NCBI RefSeq assembly: GCF_900112165.1 | Contig: NZ_FOKY01000003.1 | Location: 23,201 to 87,200, forward strand | DNA length: 64,000 nucleotides | Direction: 5' to 3' | Source: Brevinema andersonii | GTDB taxonomy: Bacteria > Spirochaetota > Brevinematia > Brevinematales > Brevinemataceae | Shown here: positions 63,735 to 64,000 of the stretch, one piece after another | Position numbering within the stretch: position 1 is the first letter of the stretch | How the letters are laid out: every line of letters starts with the position of its first letter | The notes under the pieces: generated by a model | The model's input: only the letters and a program-made list of their open reading frames with translations | What the model was told of the DNA's origin: nothing | Database searches by the model: none | Translations under genes and position numbers: made by a program

Positions 63735-64000
63735 GCAACATCTTAGCTGGCAAGATGCTTATCCGGTTTCTGGATTTTTAGTAGACAGCATTTCCGTACC
63801 CCTATTATTAGTATAGCAGCCTGCAGAGGCTCGTACGTTTCTGGGCGGTGCGATAATTTTGCCATATAGCCAAGATGTTGCAGCGTGCGGCTCTGCAGGT
63901 TTTTCTATCCCAGGCAAGCGCGCTGGCAAATTGGCACTATCTCAGGTTATTTGGGGCAAACTTCTAGAGAACAACGTGCAGTAGTCCTAGATTATTGTAC
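63735..64000 (+). ncRNA. candidate structured RNA, cut by the window end
   Basis: The G+C share rises to roughly one-half here against about one-third elsewhere. The 5' arm GCAACATCTT (63735-63744) pairs perfectly with AAGATGTTGC (63872-63881), and the pairing continues as GCT/AGC and GGC/GCC. The same arm can instead pair locally with AAGATG (63752-63757), so two exclusive folds exist. CCTGCAGAG (63820-63828) pairs with CTCTGCAGG (63891-63899), one arm inside and one outside the first stem, and TTTTT follows. It does not match tmRNA, RNase P, SRP, 6S, T-box or cobalamin patterns as far as memory allows. A protein reading is possible: one frame has 27 codons, a TAG, then 56 codons, but without a ribosome site. 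Confidence 0.5.

Noticed and set aside
63734..63981. Protein gene reading through one TAG (27 codons, stop, 56 codons)
   Set aside because: There is no ribosome site, the ATG falls at the predicted transcript start, an internal TAG interrupts it, and strong base-pairing arms explain the sequence better. Kept only as the alternative to a structured RNA.
1..64000. CRISPR arrays, transposases, tRNA or rRNA genes
   Set aside because: No regularly spaced repeats, transposase motifs, or recognisable tRNA/rRNA cores were seen by eye; a tRNAscan or Infernal run would be decisive.

Overview
The window is an AT-rich (roughly one-third G+C by eye), densely coded bacterial chromosome segment, most plausibly from a spirochaete. 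The lineage call is an inference from three things seen together: a complete bacterial V/A-type ATPase operon, a flagellar filament-cap gene (fliD) carrying a predicted Sec signal peptide (which suits periplasmic flagella), and many WG-repeat, lipoprotein and signal-peptide genes. Brevinema- or Brachyspira-like relatives would fit; genus cannot be fixed from sequence alone. No rRNA, tRNA, insertion sequence or CRISPR array was recognised.

Layout. 1-1.5 kb: two L-ascorbate/L-gulonate pathway enzymes (ulaD, ulaE). 1.5-10.7 kb: an accessory surface-glycan region. A leftward set of GT2 glycosyltransferases, two paralogous multi-pass proteins and a lipoprotein resembling GT80 sialyltransferases faces two rightward GT2 genes; strong divergent promoters lie between them, and gene relics follow. 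10.7-15.5 kb: mcsA-mcsB-mrdA-rodA. The McsB homologue has lost hallmark kinase residues. 15.5-19.2 kb: the leftward chaperone genes grpE-dnaK, a terminator, then dnaJ. 19.3-26.8 kb: a HEAT-repeat protein, rlmN-trpS-membrane protein, and clpC. 26.8-34.1 kb: a WG-repeat protein, yraN with a possible flgM, then a leftward run with a BatE-like protein, a DUF115/Maf protein, a PAP2 phosphatase, ybgC and rsgA.

34.1-43.0 kb: the V-type ATPase operon, transcribed leftward from a consensus promoter in the order K-F-E-A-B-D-Usp-(G/H-like)-C-I. The universal-stress-like gene inside it is unusual. 43.2-44.3 kb: a lipoprotein gene broken by several frameshifts. 44.6-48.2 kb: a polysaccharide-export ABC transporter, a secreted protein and a GH57 glucan enzyme. 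48.3-51.6 kb: rhodanese-rpiB-SRPBCC protein and fliD. 51.7-58.9 kb: an aldo/keto reductase, then rimP-nusA-infB-rbfA-nrnA-rex behind a consensus promoter with a long hairpin at the mRNA 5' end. 58.9-63.5 kb: a histidine kinase, an unknown protein, a DUF192 protein, clpP-clpX and a small secreted protein.

The last 270 bases differ from the rest. They are clearly richer in G+C, begin at the predicted start of a consensus promoter with no ribosome-binding site, and contain long-range and mutually exclusive complementarities. This is the best candidate for an undescribed structured RNA, but it runs off the window. Promoters here are easy to read: most have a 17-base spacer between TTGACA-like and TATAAT-like boxes, and they fix several translation starts downstream of the longest open frame.
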